DNA from: Bacteroidaceae bacterium
Lineage (GTDB): Bacteria > Bacteroidota > Bacteroidia > Bacteroidales > Bacteroidaceae
Assembly: GCA_017642425.1 (NCBI GenBank)
Contig: JAGCPB010000001.1
Coordinates: forward strand, 1-64,000
Length of the DNA stretch: 64,000 nt
Reading direction: 5' to 3'
A program made the translations under genes and the position numbers. The notes under the pieces were generated by a model, which made no database searches, was not told the DNA's origin, and worked only from the letters and a program-made list of their open reading frames with translations. Positions 55,612 to 64,000 of this stretch are shown here, piece by piece. Position 1 is the first letter of the stretch, and each line of letters opens with the position of its first letter.

Positions 55612-56097
55612 ATGGCAAGATTTAAGCGATTTATTATAGTTTCCGCAATTACTGTATGCGGTTTTTGTTGTGTATCAAATGAGTTAGACGTCAACATAGC
55701 TGTTGGCTTGTTCATTGGTTTATTGTCATTGCCTTTCAGAACCAAAGAAGAAAGAAAACAAATAGAGGCTGATATTAGAGCAAAAGAAGAGGCTCGAAAA
55801 AGAGAAGAAGAGGCCCGCAAGTCTCCTGGTTGCCATTCGATGGATAATGTAGACATTCTTACATTTCGTAGTTCCAACAATCTGTTGACTGCTGGAAATA
55901 ACTGTATAACGATGAAGATACGAAACAGGAATGCATACGATGTTATTGTATCTGTAAGATTTAAGTATTCAGATTCAGAAGGTTGGGATTCTTCTACTAA
56001 ATCATATGAAGTAGGCGGAAATAGGATCAGAACAATAGATACGTTAGGAAGTGCATGGCGCAAGGCCAAAGATGTGACCATTGTTTGTGTACATTAA
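55612..56097 (+). CDS. Small membrane protein with charged helix
   Basis: A 161-residue protein (ATG 55612). Two hydrophobic segments (about 7-20 and 27-42) are followed by a very charged helix (EERKQIEADIRAKEEARKRE, about 47-66) likely to form a coiled coil, and a C-terminal beta domain (about 75-161). No family recognised. Confidence 0.6.
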   Translation: MARFKRFIIVSAITVCGFCCVSNELDVNIAVGLFIGLLSLPFRTKEERKQIEADIRAKEEARKREEEARKSPGCHSMDNVDILTFRSSNNLLTAGNNCITMKIRNRNAYDVIVSVRFKYSDSEGWDSSTKSYEVGGNRIRTIDTLGSAWRKAKDVTIVCVH

Positions 56098-56146
56098 GTC
56101 CTATTTTATATTATCGGTTTGATTATGAAATAACAATAATAAACTT

Positions 56147-58195
56147 ATGAATTCTTTGCAATTTCAAATCTCGTCCTTTGTCATTGGTTTGATAATAGGA
56201 ACTTTATATTACATGATCCTTGCCAGAAACAGCAAGAGCAATAAGCTGTTTTTCAGAACATTGTGCATATGTGCCATAATTATATTCGTGGTTCATTCCT
56301 TTTTGGATGCATATGTTATTTCCGAAATTTCAGTTGGAGACTTGAGTTCGTTCTTTATAATAGCTCTTGCATTTTTTCATTCTCTTGAGCTTTTTGTCTT
56401 TCAGACTCATTTTTTTGATAACGGATATCAGGAGTTTTTTTTCGGAAAAGACGGATGTGAGTTTAGTAGTCATCCATGGTTGGCGTATCTGTTTGTCATA
56501 ACATTTATTCTGGCGGCAATTACATCTGTCGCTTTGGTAATAAAGGCAATTAACCGAAGAAGGGCTGGTCTTATGTGGCTATCAGACAATAAGGATAAGG
56601 CGGGGATGTCTCATGTCTTCTTCTTGGGTGGTAAGATGGCTCTTACATTGGCTGAAGATATAAAAAAACATTTTCCTGACAATCCCAGGATATTTGTTGG
56701 ATATCCGGATCCGGAAGAAATATTTATGGATCTGTCAATCTGGGAGAAAATCAAAAAGCTTTTCAAAAGCAGGACTGAAGATGATCTTGGACCATTTGAT
56801 GCCATTGTGTATTCCCGCATACCTTTAAGTGAGGCTGTGGGAACTGATATTTGTAGCCAGATGAATCTAAAAGACCTTGAGTTGTTCCTTAAGAATCATA
56901 TGTGCAAGGTCTATCTTTTATCTGATGACGAAAAAGAAAATCTTCATTGTGCAGAGATTCTATATAGGGACGGATGTACCGCTGAAATTTTTTGCCGTGC
57001 ATGTCGTGAAGGAGTAAACCGCATGTATGAGGATGCTATGACCAAGACTCCTTCAATAAATGTTCATCTGGTTGATTCCTCATATCTGGCGGTTAGGAAT
57101 ATAAAAAACTGTCAGGAACTGCTTCCTGTTAATTATGTCGAAAAGGGAATAGACAAGAATGGGTATCGTGAAGGATGGGTGGATTCTGCATTTAACTCTA
57201 TGATTCTTGGATTCGGCGAAACAGGCCGCGAGGCTTTGGGATTCCTCTATGAACACGCTGCGTTTGTAGACAGGGATTTTAAACGGAGTCCTTTCTCATG
57301 TGTTGTAATGGACAGGCAAATGGGGAAACTGGAGCAAGCTTATAGAAAAAGTTTCCCTGGAATGAATGAGTCTGTAGGTGTCTTTTTTAAATTATGCGAA
57401 ATAGGGTCAAATGAATTCTGGCTGGATTTAGCGGATAGAATACAAAACCTTAATTACATAGTTATTTGTTTAGGCGATGATAGGCTGAATCTTTATCTTG
57501 CTGTTGAAATGGTGGAGTATGCTTTCAGGCATGGAAAAGACCTTTCCAAGAATTTTGTCATCCTCGTGGCTCAGGAAGATCCTACACATCTGGACAATGT
57601 CACTCTTAATCATTATAATCAGATCGGTCAGTATCATAACTGCATCAGGACCTTTGGAGATAGGAAAGATGTGTGGACGTATGATAATATGACGAATGAA
57701 AGTATAAAAGCCAAAGCTAAGAGTTATTTTGCCGGATACATGCGTGCTCAAGGCGATACAAGAGACCCGGAAGTTTTATGGAATCAACGTGATGAAGAAA
57801 TAGAAACGACATCTGATTATGCAATTCATGCTCAACGTGTCCGTCAGCGTTCGCAAGATTATGCCAACTGTTTCCATGTGTCTACTAAGTTGGCATTGAT
57901 TGGTCCGGAGATTTATGACTGTCGTCGTGACATAGCCAAATGTATTCCCGCAGATTTTAAGAAGAATCCTATTCATTATACCGGGGCGGATGAACATGCG
58001 AAGAAAGTCTTGCACTATCTGGCAGTGCATGAGCATATCCGTTGGGAAGCATCACATGTAGCTATGGGATATACGCCAGGTAAAGTTACAGATGAAGTAT
58101 TGAAGACTCATGTTTGCATTATGAGTTATGACGATTTGACCCCAGAAGTGCAACACTATGATTATCTTGTAGTCAAGACCACATTTGAGATATAG
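56147..58195 (+). CDS. Membrane TrkA-like/RyR-domain protein
   Basis: A 682-residue protein with four TM helices (within about 1-145), two Rossmann-like regions (HVFFLGGKMALTLAEDI, about 170-187; ILGFGETGREALGFL, about 350-364) and a C-terminal RyR domain (VHEHIRWEASHVAMGYTPGK; MSYDDLTPEVQHYDY). This is the known bacterial channel-like layout TM-TrkA_N-RyR. It suggests ion transport or sensing controlled by a nucleotide or other ligand. The soluble paralog is at 42990. Confidence 0.8.
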   Translation: MNSLQFQISSFVIGLIIGTLYYMILARNSKSNKLFFRTLCICAIIIFVVHSFLDAYVISEISVGDLSSFFIIALAFFHSLELFVFQTHFFDNGYQEFFFGKDGCEFSSHPWLAYLFVITFILAAITSVALVIKAINRRRAGLMWLSDNKDKAGMSHVFFLGGKMALTLAEDIKKHFPDNPRIFVGYPDPEEIFMDLSIWEKIKKLFKSRTEDDLGPFDAIVYSRIPLSEAVGTDICSQMNLKDLELFLKNHMCKVYLLSDDEKENLHCAEILYRDGCTAEIFCRACREGVNRMYEDAMTKTPSINVHLVDSSYLAVRNIKNCQELLPVNYVEKGIDKNGYREGWVDSAFNSMILGFGETGREALGFLYEHAAFVDRDFKRSPFSCVVMDRQMGKLEQAYRKSFPGMNESVGVFFKLCEIGSNEFWLDLADRIQNLNYIVICLGDDRLNLYLAVEMVEYAFRHGKDLSKNFVILVAQEDPTHLDNVTLNHYNQIGQYHNCIRTFGDRKDVWTYDNMTNESIKAKAKSYFAGYMRAQGDTRDPEVLWNQRDEEIETTSDYAIHAQRVRQRSQDYANCFHVSTKLALIGPEIYDCRRDIAKCIPADFKKNPIHYTGADEHAKKVLHYLAVHEHIRWEASHVAMGYTPGKVTDEVLKTHVCIMSYDDLTPEVQHYDYLVVKTTFEI

Positions 58196-58209
58196 TTGAA
58201 TTTGATGAA

Positions 58210-58698
58210 ATGAAATTGCTGAATTTCCTGCCGTTCCATATACCTGCCCCTACAGTCAAGATGTTGCGCAAGTATAACAATGAACGATACTGTATCTCTC
58301 ACCTGTATGATGGAAAAACAGGTAACTACATCTGTGATGCAATTGAGGATACAGTTCGTGATGTGAATCATAATGGCCATTTTGATAATGGAGAGGAGAA
58401 AGTGTACGGTAAGACAGCAATACCTTGTGGCCGTTATTATGTGACATTCCGCAAGACTACTCTTAACATTGGAACAAAAGCCAAGGGTGGTTGCATACCA
58501 TTGATTCATGATGTACCTCATTTTTGTTTTATCCGTATTCATAATGGGGTGGATGAGAAAAATTCAGAAGGCTGTATTATTTTGGGACACAATAAAGAGA
58601 AAGGTAAGGTTTTGGATTCAGAGTCAGTATGCCTGGATTTTTACCAGCGCATGAAATACAGACCTTTTTGGCTAGAAATAATAGATGAATTCCTATAA
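58210..58698 (+). CDS. DUF5675-family protein, possible peptidoglycan enzyme
   Basis: A 162-residue protein matching DUF5675 (CDAIEDTVRD; KVYGKTAIPCGRY; IHNGVDEKNSEGCIILG; KGKVLDSE). The family occurs in phages and bacteria. The IHNG...SEGCI pattern resembles the His-Cys arrangement of L,D-transpeptidases, so wall modification is possible. An insert DVNHNGHFDNGE (about 58-69) looks like an EF-hand calcium loop. It follows the TrkA/RyR gene by 14 bp. Confidence 0.82.
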   Translation: MKLLNFLPFHIPAPTVKMLRKYNNERYCISHLYDGKTGNYICDAIEDTVRDVNHNGHFDNGEEKVYGKTAIPCGRYYVTFRKTTLNIGTKAKGGCIPLIHDVPHFCFIRIHNGVDEKNSEGCIILGHNKEKGKVLDSESVCLDFYQRMKYRPFWLEIIDEFL

Positions 58699-58918
58699 TT
58701 ATAACAATATATTAATTAAAATATTGCTAAAATTGCACTATATTAATTCCGGAAACATCCTAATTGCAACTAAATAAAGATATGAATTCAGTAACAATCT
58801 GTTCTCAACTTTATGATTGGGAGGTTGTCAGGACTACCTTAGAATGGTATGCTTCAAATAAACAGTAATATTGAATAGTTTTTTTTCGTTTAAATATGTA
58901 ATTACAACAATGTTAAAT
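58699..58918 (+). other. 220-bp AT-rich gap with a 28-codon ORF
   Basis: The longest gap in the last third of the operon. It contains one small ORF at 58782-58868 (ATG to TAA; starts MNSVTICSQLYDW, ends YASNKQ) preceded by AAATAAAGAT. It is unrelated to any family I know and may be a gene remnant or chance. I see no clear TAnnTTTG promoter or terminator here. Confidence 0.3.
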
Positions 58919-59926
58919 ATGAAAAAGATTGTATTATCTCTTATTCTGGTACTCGCAACTGGAATAAGTATGGCTCAGAGCCAGTTTGTAGCTACACTTG
59001 TACACAATGGTGAGGTATCTACCTATTACGGATTCAATGCTTTTGTAGACGCATATACAGCAGCTGATAATGGTGATATAATAACACTATCCAGTGGTAC
59101 TTTCAGGTCAACCAAAATCAGTAAAGGATTGACTGTAAGAGGTGCTGGATTTGTTGATGACTCTGAATCTCAGACTAACAGTACCGTAGTTACTGGCAAT
59201 TTTTCAATTAACTTAGCGGATTCATTACGTTTAAGTTTTGAGGGAATTCTTTTTAATGATGTTGTATCTCTCACCAACCTTAGTAATTCTCAATTTCTAA
59301 AGTGTTATTTTAATTATTTGTCAAATGTTTCAAGTAGTAAGGCCATAAATAATACTTTTTATCATTGTTATATAAAAGATCCTGATTTATTTGGCGAAAA
59401 TAGTTTCATTTCTTGTGTGGTTAGATTTCGTAATTCATCTCAATCTTGTTCTTATACTTTCGATAACTGCATATTATTAGCTGGCAGTTCTGGTAGTCCT
59501 GTATATTATTCCACTTGTCGCAACTGCATTTTTATTCAACGTTCTGGTTATTATTTCAATAGTTCTTCTTTATCTCCTTCATCCGGAGGACTTGCTTTCA
59601 ATTGTATTTCAAATTATATATCTGGTTATTCTTATATTTTTAGCGCCCAAACTAATAATACAAATCAGATGGTTTCTGTTCCTATAAGTTCAATTTTTAA
59701 GACATATGATGGTGAAGGAATGCCACTTGAAGAAAGGTTTGAACTAACAGATAGCGCTGCAGCAGTATTCTTAGGCTCAGATGGTACTCAGGTGGGCATT
59801 TATGGAGGTCCTTTTCCGTTTTCTCCTACTCCCAGTTATCCGCGTATAACAAAATTCGAGGTTTCAAACAAAACAGACTCTGAAGGTAAACTCCGCATGA
59901 AACTTGAGGTTAAGTCTGGAAACTGA
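58919..59926 (+). CDS. Exported right-handed beta-helix protein
   Basis: A 335-residue protein (ATG 58919, or three codons earlier) with a signal peptide (MKKIVLSLILVLATGISMA). The next part (AADNGDIITLSSGTF ... GLTVRGAG) is the usual opening of Bacteroidales parallel beta-helix (pectate-lyase-like) surface proteins. Asn/Ser/Cys-rich coils follow. Such proteins bind or cut polysaccharide or act as adhesins. The next gene is 21 bp away. Confidence 0.75.
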   Translation: MKKIVLSLILVLATGISMAQSQFVATLVHNGEVSTYYGFNAFVDAYTAADNGDIITLSSGTFRSTKISKGLTVRGAGFVDDSESQTNSTVVTGNFSINLADSLRLSFEGILFNDVVSLTNLSNSQFLKCYFNYLSNVSSSKAINNTFYHCYIKDPDLFGENSFISCVVRFRNSSQSCSYTFDNCILLAGSSGSPVYYSTCRNCIFIQRSGYYFNSSSLSPSSGGLAFNCISNYISGYSYIFSAQTNNTNQMVSVPISSIFKTYDGEGMPLEERFELTDSAAAVFLGSDGTQVGIYGGPFPFSPTPSYPRITKFEVSNKTDSEGKLRMKLEVKSGN

Positions 59927-59947
59927 TCATTTGCTTATAAAAAGCCA

Positions 59948-62900
59948 ATGAAGAAAATACAGCTATTTATAATGCTGTTAATTTTGGCTGTACCACTGCC
60001 AGGTGCTGTCAAGACCAAATATGAATATTGGTTTGACAATGATCGCACAAGCGTGGTTTCCGGTATAGTTGATTCTACATCACTTGATCTTTTGATTGAG
60101 ACTGGTTTACTGGAGTCTGGCATGCACACTATCCATGTTATGCTTACTGATACTAATGGAGCGCCAGTTCCGGTCATAACCAGACATTTCATAAAGGCAT
60201 TCAATGCTGATGAAATGAAAGAGGTCGTATTCTGGATAGATAATGATACAAGCGCCATAAAAAGACAGAACAGTATTGACGGCATTATTGAGATAGGGAC
60301 TGATAAAATGGACTATGGCTTCCACTATGTTCATGCTCAGGTAATAGGCAATTCCGGAACGCCGACTTCAGTCTCTTCTGCATATTTCATCAAGGCTTTT
60401 TATACTACCCAGTTGAAAGAGGTTAGTTACTGGTTTGACAATGACAGATCTGACAATCGCAAATTGGACATCACGGATGATATTATTGAGTTAAACACAG
60501 ATGATATTGATTATGGATTTCATTTTGTCCATATACAGGTTGTTGATAGTACAGGGATAGCTACATCAGTTTCAACAAAATCTTTCATTAAAACGTTTTC
60601 ATCAACCAAGATCAAGGATATTTGCTATTGGTTTGACAATGACGAATCAACAATTCACTCATTGAAAACATATGATGATATTATAGAGATTCCGGCAGAT
60701 TCTCTGTTGAACGGTTTCCATTCAATACATGTTAGGATTACTGACGATTTTGGCAGTCCTACATCTGTAGCTACAAGCTTCTTTATCAAGATGGATACAG
60801 ATATCGATCAGTTTCGCATGTTCTATTCTGTTGATAACGGCAAGAGTATTGAAATTACCAATGATATAACTGATGGGGTATGCTATCTGGATTTGGATAT
60901 GAGTAATCTGACCGATGGGTTGCATAGACTGGTTTATTATCTGGCAAATGAGAATGAAGTAACCACGAGTATCCGTACATGCATATTCTGGAAAAATCCT
61001 ATAGATGAGGCTCCTGTGCTGGAATACAGCTACTGGCTTAATGACGATGGTGACACTACTGTAGTCCAGAATACGGATTATTCTGATCCGTTAATTATGG
61101 ATGTTATGGTTCCTGTGGAGAGCGTGCCTTTCAGGAGTACGTATTTCAGTTTTTTAGTTGAGGATGGCAAACCGGTTGCATATGCCAAAAATGATTTCCA
61201 TATCAACGTTAAGAACTATTTTGGATATACAGATGAAGAGATGGCATCATACACCGATATGAATGTTAGTTATCCGATAGAGAATCTTATTCATCTTGAA
61301 CCAAATGATGTCAAGACTTCAGCAGTACCTGGCGAAAACAAGATCCTATGGTTTAAGTTTGATGTTGCACAGAATGATTCCGTCACTTTGAGGCTTGATG
61401 CCGAAGCTACTATGCAACTTTTCTCTCCCACCGGTCAAGAACTTATAAATGTTAATGATACCAATGCATTGCATTATAATGCCTCCTGGGTACATGAAAA
61501 TGGAACATGTTATGTTGCTGTACATGATGTTACTGCAGCAGTTAACGACATTACTATTGAGTATAACAGGACTGATGCATATGGATTACCTCATGTAATG
61601 AGTTTAACATGTAGTGATTCAATTAATATTGTGCTTGGGAATGTGGTGAATTTGTATGACGTAGTTACACTTTTGCCGTTGGAATCACGTAATAGGCTGC
61701 TGACAGTAAGTTCTGATAATGAACTGATAGCCAAAATTGTAGATGGTGGAGATGGGAAACTCGAGATTGTTGGAGCCAGTGCCGGTATAACAAATATCAC
61801 TGTCAGGTCTAATGATACACCAAGCACCTATAAGAGTATTAAGATTAAGGTATCAGAGCCGGACATAAAGATTAATTATGATGGTCGATTCCTTTCTTTC
61901 GATGCCGTTGATGGTGTAATACATTATACCTTGGATGGAACAGAACCTTCAGCACAATCACCTATGTTTAAGAACAAGATTGATGTTATGGGCCTTTGTG
62001 GAGTTAAGGCAATTGCTGTAAATAACGGATATGAATCTATGCCTGGCCATTATACTGTTGACAGTTATTATGATGGTGCTATAGCTACTACATCCCAAAA
62101 AGGTGTGCTAGCTAAAGCATTTGGATGGTGTGGCACTGATGGGGTGGAGAATCTTAGGATAGAGGGTACGCTTGATAATTCTGATTTTGAAACCATCAGG
62201 ACCCTTGTTAATCTAAGACTGCTTGATTTGAGTAATGCAGTAATTGCGGGGAATGAGCTTACAGACAGCCTGCTATCTGGTTCCGGAGTCTTGAGCGTAA
62301 AATTCCCGTCAACCATAGAGAAGGTAGGTAATGGATTGTTCTACGGATGTGATAATCTGGCATCAATAGTATGGAGCAGCACGACTGTCTTGACTCAGGA
62401 TGTATTCGGTGGTATGGACAACCCCAATTTCCTGCTGTTTGTTAACGATATTAGCCAGGCTGTCCGGACCGGGATTACCAATATTGTGGTTAATGGAATG
62501 GCTCAACGAATCACTCTGTCTGACAATATCCTGCCTGATGGAACTCATGGCCCTGCTAATTTTTATTGTCCCATGAGTTTTAGGGTCCAGAATGAGATTA
62601 CATATACCCATAATTACTCTCAAATCACTCTGATAGGTGACTGTGGCGGATGGGAGACATTGTCTTTGCCATTTGATGTGCAGACGATAACCCATTCTGA
62701 AAAGGGTGAGATAGTTCCATTCAAGTTATCTGCATCAGGTAGAAAACAGTTCTGGTTGTGTGCTCTTACAGATAATGGATTTGTTGATGCAGACAGTATT
62801 CAGGCAAACAAGCCATATCTGATAGCAATGCCTAATAACCCGGAATATTCGCCATTTTATTGTCTTAACGGCGATGTTACATTCTCTTCTAGAAATGTGG

Positions 62901-63271
62901 TAGTTCCTGTTTCACAACCAGATACAAGCTATAATGGTAGTTCCGGCTTTGTTCCGTGTTTTGAGCAAAAAGGGTCATCAGAGTCAATATATGCCTTGAA
63001 TGTGGGTGAAGAACGTTGGAACTTTGCTGCTGGCAGTTTATTTGACCGTAATTATAGGAGTGTTTATCCATTTGAGGCATATCGAATATCAACATCACAT
63101 GCTGTTCAAAGGATGCCTATTGCGAATGATATCAACGGAAACGCCACGAGTGTGTTGATTCCAAGAGCGGATGGTGTTGAAATCTTAAGATATGATTTGA
63201 AAGGAATGCCGGTGGATGACAACCATAAAGGGCTATACATTCAAGACGGTAAGGTATGGTTCAGGAAATGA
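59948..63271 (+). CDS. Large exported repeat protein (six YWFDND repeats, Ig-like and LRR parts)
   Basis: A 1107-residue protein with a signal peptide (about 1-20). Six tandem repeats of about 65 residues cover about 20-430, each opening with a YWFDND-like motif (YWFDNDRT, FWIDNDTS, YWFDNDRS, YWFDNDES, FYSVDNGK, YWLNDDGD) and usually ending FFIKA/FIKTF. Further on come a pre-peptidase-C-like domain (about 435-545), an Ig-like domain, a chitobiase-C-terminal-like domain (HYTLDGTEPSAQSP, about 658-671) and a BspA-like LRR section. The C-terminus (YDLKGMPV...GLYIQDGKVWFRK) resembles the end motif of Bacteroidales secreted proteins. The next gene overlaps by 4 bp. Confidence 0.78.
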   Translation: MKKIQLFIMLLILAVPLPGAVKTKYEYWFDNDRTSVVSGIVDSTSLDLLIETGLLESGMHTIHVMLTDTNGAPVPVITRHFIKAFNADEMKEVVFWIDNDTSAIKRQNSIDGIIEIGTDKMDYGFHYVHAQVIGNSGTPTSVSSAYFIKAFYTTQLKEVSYWFDNDRSDNRKLDITDDIIELNTDDIDYGFHFVHIQVVDSTGIATSVSTKSFIKTFSSTKIKDICYWFDNDESTIHSLKTYDDIIEIPADSLLNGFHSIHVRITDDFGSPTSVATSFFIKMDTDIDQFRMFYSVDNGKSIEITNDITDGVCYLDLDMSNLTDGLHRLVYYLANENEVTTSIRTCIFWKNPIDEAPVLEYSYWLNDDGDTTVVQNTDYSDPLIMDVMVPVESVPFRSTYFSFLVEDGKPVAYAKNDFHINVKNYFGYTDEEMASYTDMNVSYPIENLIHLEPNDVKTSAVPGENKILWFKFDVAQNDSVTLRLDAEATMQLFSPTGQELINVNDTNALHYNASWVHENGTCYVAVHDVTAAVNDITIEYNRTDAYGLPHVMSLTCSDSINIVLGNVVNLYDVVTLLPLESRNRLLTVSSDNELIAKIVDGGDGKLEIVGASAGITNITVRSNDTPSTYKSIKIKVSEPDIKINYDGRFLSFDAVDGVIHYTLDGTEPSAQSPMFKNKIDVMGLCGVKAIAVNNGYESMPGHYTVDSYYDGAIATTSQKGVLAKAFGWCGTDGVENLRIEGTLDNSDFETIRTLVNLRLLDLSNAVIAGNELTDSLLSGSGVLSVKFPSTIEKVGNGLFYGCDNLASIVWSSTTVLTQDVFGGMDNPNFLLFVNDISQAVRTGITNIVVNGMAQRITLSDNILPDGTHGPANFYCPMSFRVQNEITYTHNYSQITLIGDCGGWETLSLPFDVQTITHSEKGEIVPFKLSASGRKQFWLCALTDNGFVDADSIQANKPYLIAMPNNPEYSPFYCLNGDVTFSSRNVVVPVSQPDTSYNGSSGFVPCFEQKGSSESIYALNVGEERWNFAAGSLFDRNYRSVYPFEAYRISTSHAVQRMPIANDINGNATSVLIPRADGVEILRYDLKGMPVDDNHKGLYIQDGKVWFRK

Positions 63272-64000
63272 GAAGACTGCTTATTACACTTATGCTTACA
63301 GGAATGGCTGTGTTGTGTTATGCACAGCAAGGGTTAAGTGTGGAGAGTTTCAGATATTTAGAAAAAGATCTTACTGCTCTTACTCATGAGACAGAACGAG
63401 AGGATCAGAATGGCAACAGAGCTGCTCTAATCAAGATTGTTACGCCAGAACGAGGATTTGTATTTGATGGCGGAATGTTGGGGGTGGTGGATGTTGTAGA
63501 ACAGGAAGGTGAGATATGGCTTTATGTCCCACCGCGTTCACGTCATCTAAGCATTACACATAGATATTTCGGTAAATTGAGTGAATATGAATACCCTGTT
63601 GAGATTGTAGCAGGGCGTACATATGAGATGAGACTGGATATTGGTACTGGCCGCTACGTTAATATTACAACATCTGTCAATGGTGCCAGTGTAGTAGTTG
63701 ATGGCAGAAATGTAGGCGTATCACCTGTATATAATCATTATCTGACATTTGGAAAGCATAGTATAGACGCTGTTTCAGGTAATTATGAGGGTAGTGCTGA
63801 AATTGATGTTACTCAGAACACAGAGAAAGGAGTGGTGCTAATGGTGTCTATGAACGATATTTCCCCATTGTTGGGGGAGGTGGTGGTTGATGTGGATAAT
63901 GGCGCTGACATTATTTATGGTGGACAACGTGTCAGCTCCGGAGTATGGAGAACCCAACTTAAAGAAGGTGAATACGTTGTTTCTACAGCACTTCCTGATT
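63268..64000 (+). CDS. Exported PEGA-domain protein (partial, runs off right edge)
   Basis: 244 codons visible, from an ATG overlapping the previous stop (ATGA). Signal peptide about 1-21 (MRRLLITLMLTGMAVLCYAQ). Then a beta region, a PEGA domain (NGASVVVDGRNVGVSPV, about 140-156), and the start of a second PEGA-like unit (VVVDVDNGADIIYGGQRV, about 210-227). PEGA domains are common in surface proteins next to FISUMP/formylglycine-type proteins in Bacteroidales. It shows that the operon continues beyond the window. Confidence 0.85.
   Translation, partial: MRRLLITLMLTGMAVLCYAQQGLSVESFRYLEKDLTALTHETEREDQNGNRAALIKIVTPERGFVFDGGMLGVVDVVEQEGEIWLYVPPRSRHLSITHRYFGKLSEYEYPVEIVAGRTYEMRLDIGTGRYVNITTSVNGASVVVDGRNVGVSPVYNHYLTFGKHSIDAVSGNYEGSAEIDVTQNTEKGVVLMVSMNDISPLLGEVVVDVDNGADIIYGGQRVSSGVWRTQLKEGEYVVSTALPD

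Overview
The window looks like a Bacteroidales chromosome (gut or rumen Bacteroides/Prevotella relative). The grounds are Bacteroidetes-type promoters (TTTG and TAnnTTTG boxes about 20 bp apart), a UpxY-type NusG paralog, BACON and Fibrobacter-succinogenes-major-paralogous (FISUMP) domains, a B12-riboswitch nrdDG operon, and a fused AmgK-like kinase/RapZ protein. No rRNA, tRNA, CRISPR array, insertion sequence or integrase was seen.

Layout, 1-27.2 kb (core-like, relatively GC-rich, both strands). First comes the start of an AAA ATPase gene running off the left edge. Next is a minus-strand tripartite efflux operon (TolC, HlyD-type adaptor, MacB/FtsX-type permease, no ABC ATPase in view). A TonB-dependent receptor and a NikR-like regulator follow, with an inverted repeat over the receptor promoter. 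A cobalamin riboswitch heads the class III ribonucleotide reductase operon nrdD-nrdG. A minus-strand group then carries rnz, an ECF sigma factor, a small membrane protein and a Spy-like periplasmic protein. rpsA has a textbook promoter and terminator. It is followed by a large MG2-domain secreted protein, DUF1846, a ThrE-type exporter and a phosphopantetheinyl transferase. The last core block looks like amino-sugar/peptidoglycan recycling (BadF-type sugar kinase, AmpG-like permease, AmgK-RapZ fusion, MurU-like nucleotidyltransferase), and ends with an AlkD-type gene and a terminator.

Layout, 27.2-64 kb (accessory, visibly AT-richer, all plus strand). About 27 genes follow one another with very short gaps or overlaps, and the run continues past the right edge. 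At its head is a UpxY/NusG-like antiterminator behind a short structured leader. The run is packed with signalling and conflict domains. It has four TIR domains (two fused to degenerate SIR2-like domains, two on membrane proteins) and two nSTAND NTPases, each directly downstream of a SIR2-TIR gene; one has 14 WD40 repeats and the other a DUF805-like membrane region. It also has four RyR-domain proteins, a PrsW intramembrane protease, an FHA-trypsin membrane protein, a C-lobe-only pseudokinase and a TPR-CHAT protease. Interspersed are secreted or outer-membrane proteins (BACON-barrel, lipoprotein, NTF2-like, beta-helix, six-repeat surface protein, PEGA).

Working model (inference): the gene run is one very long transcription unit made possible by its own antiterminator. 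It encodes an envelope-to-cytoplasm surveillance and self-destruct network. STAND ATPases would control SIR2-TIR effectors, TrkA-like/RyR proteins would sense a ligand, and a phosphopeptide-protease relay (FHA-trypsin, pseudokinase, CHAT) would process targets. None of this is shown functionally by sequence alone.
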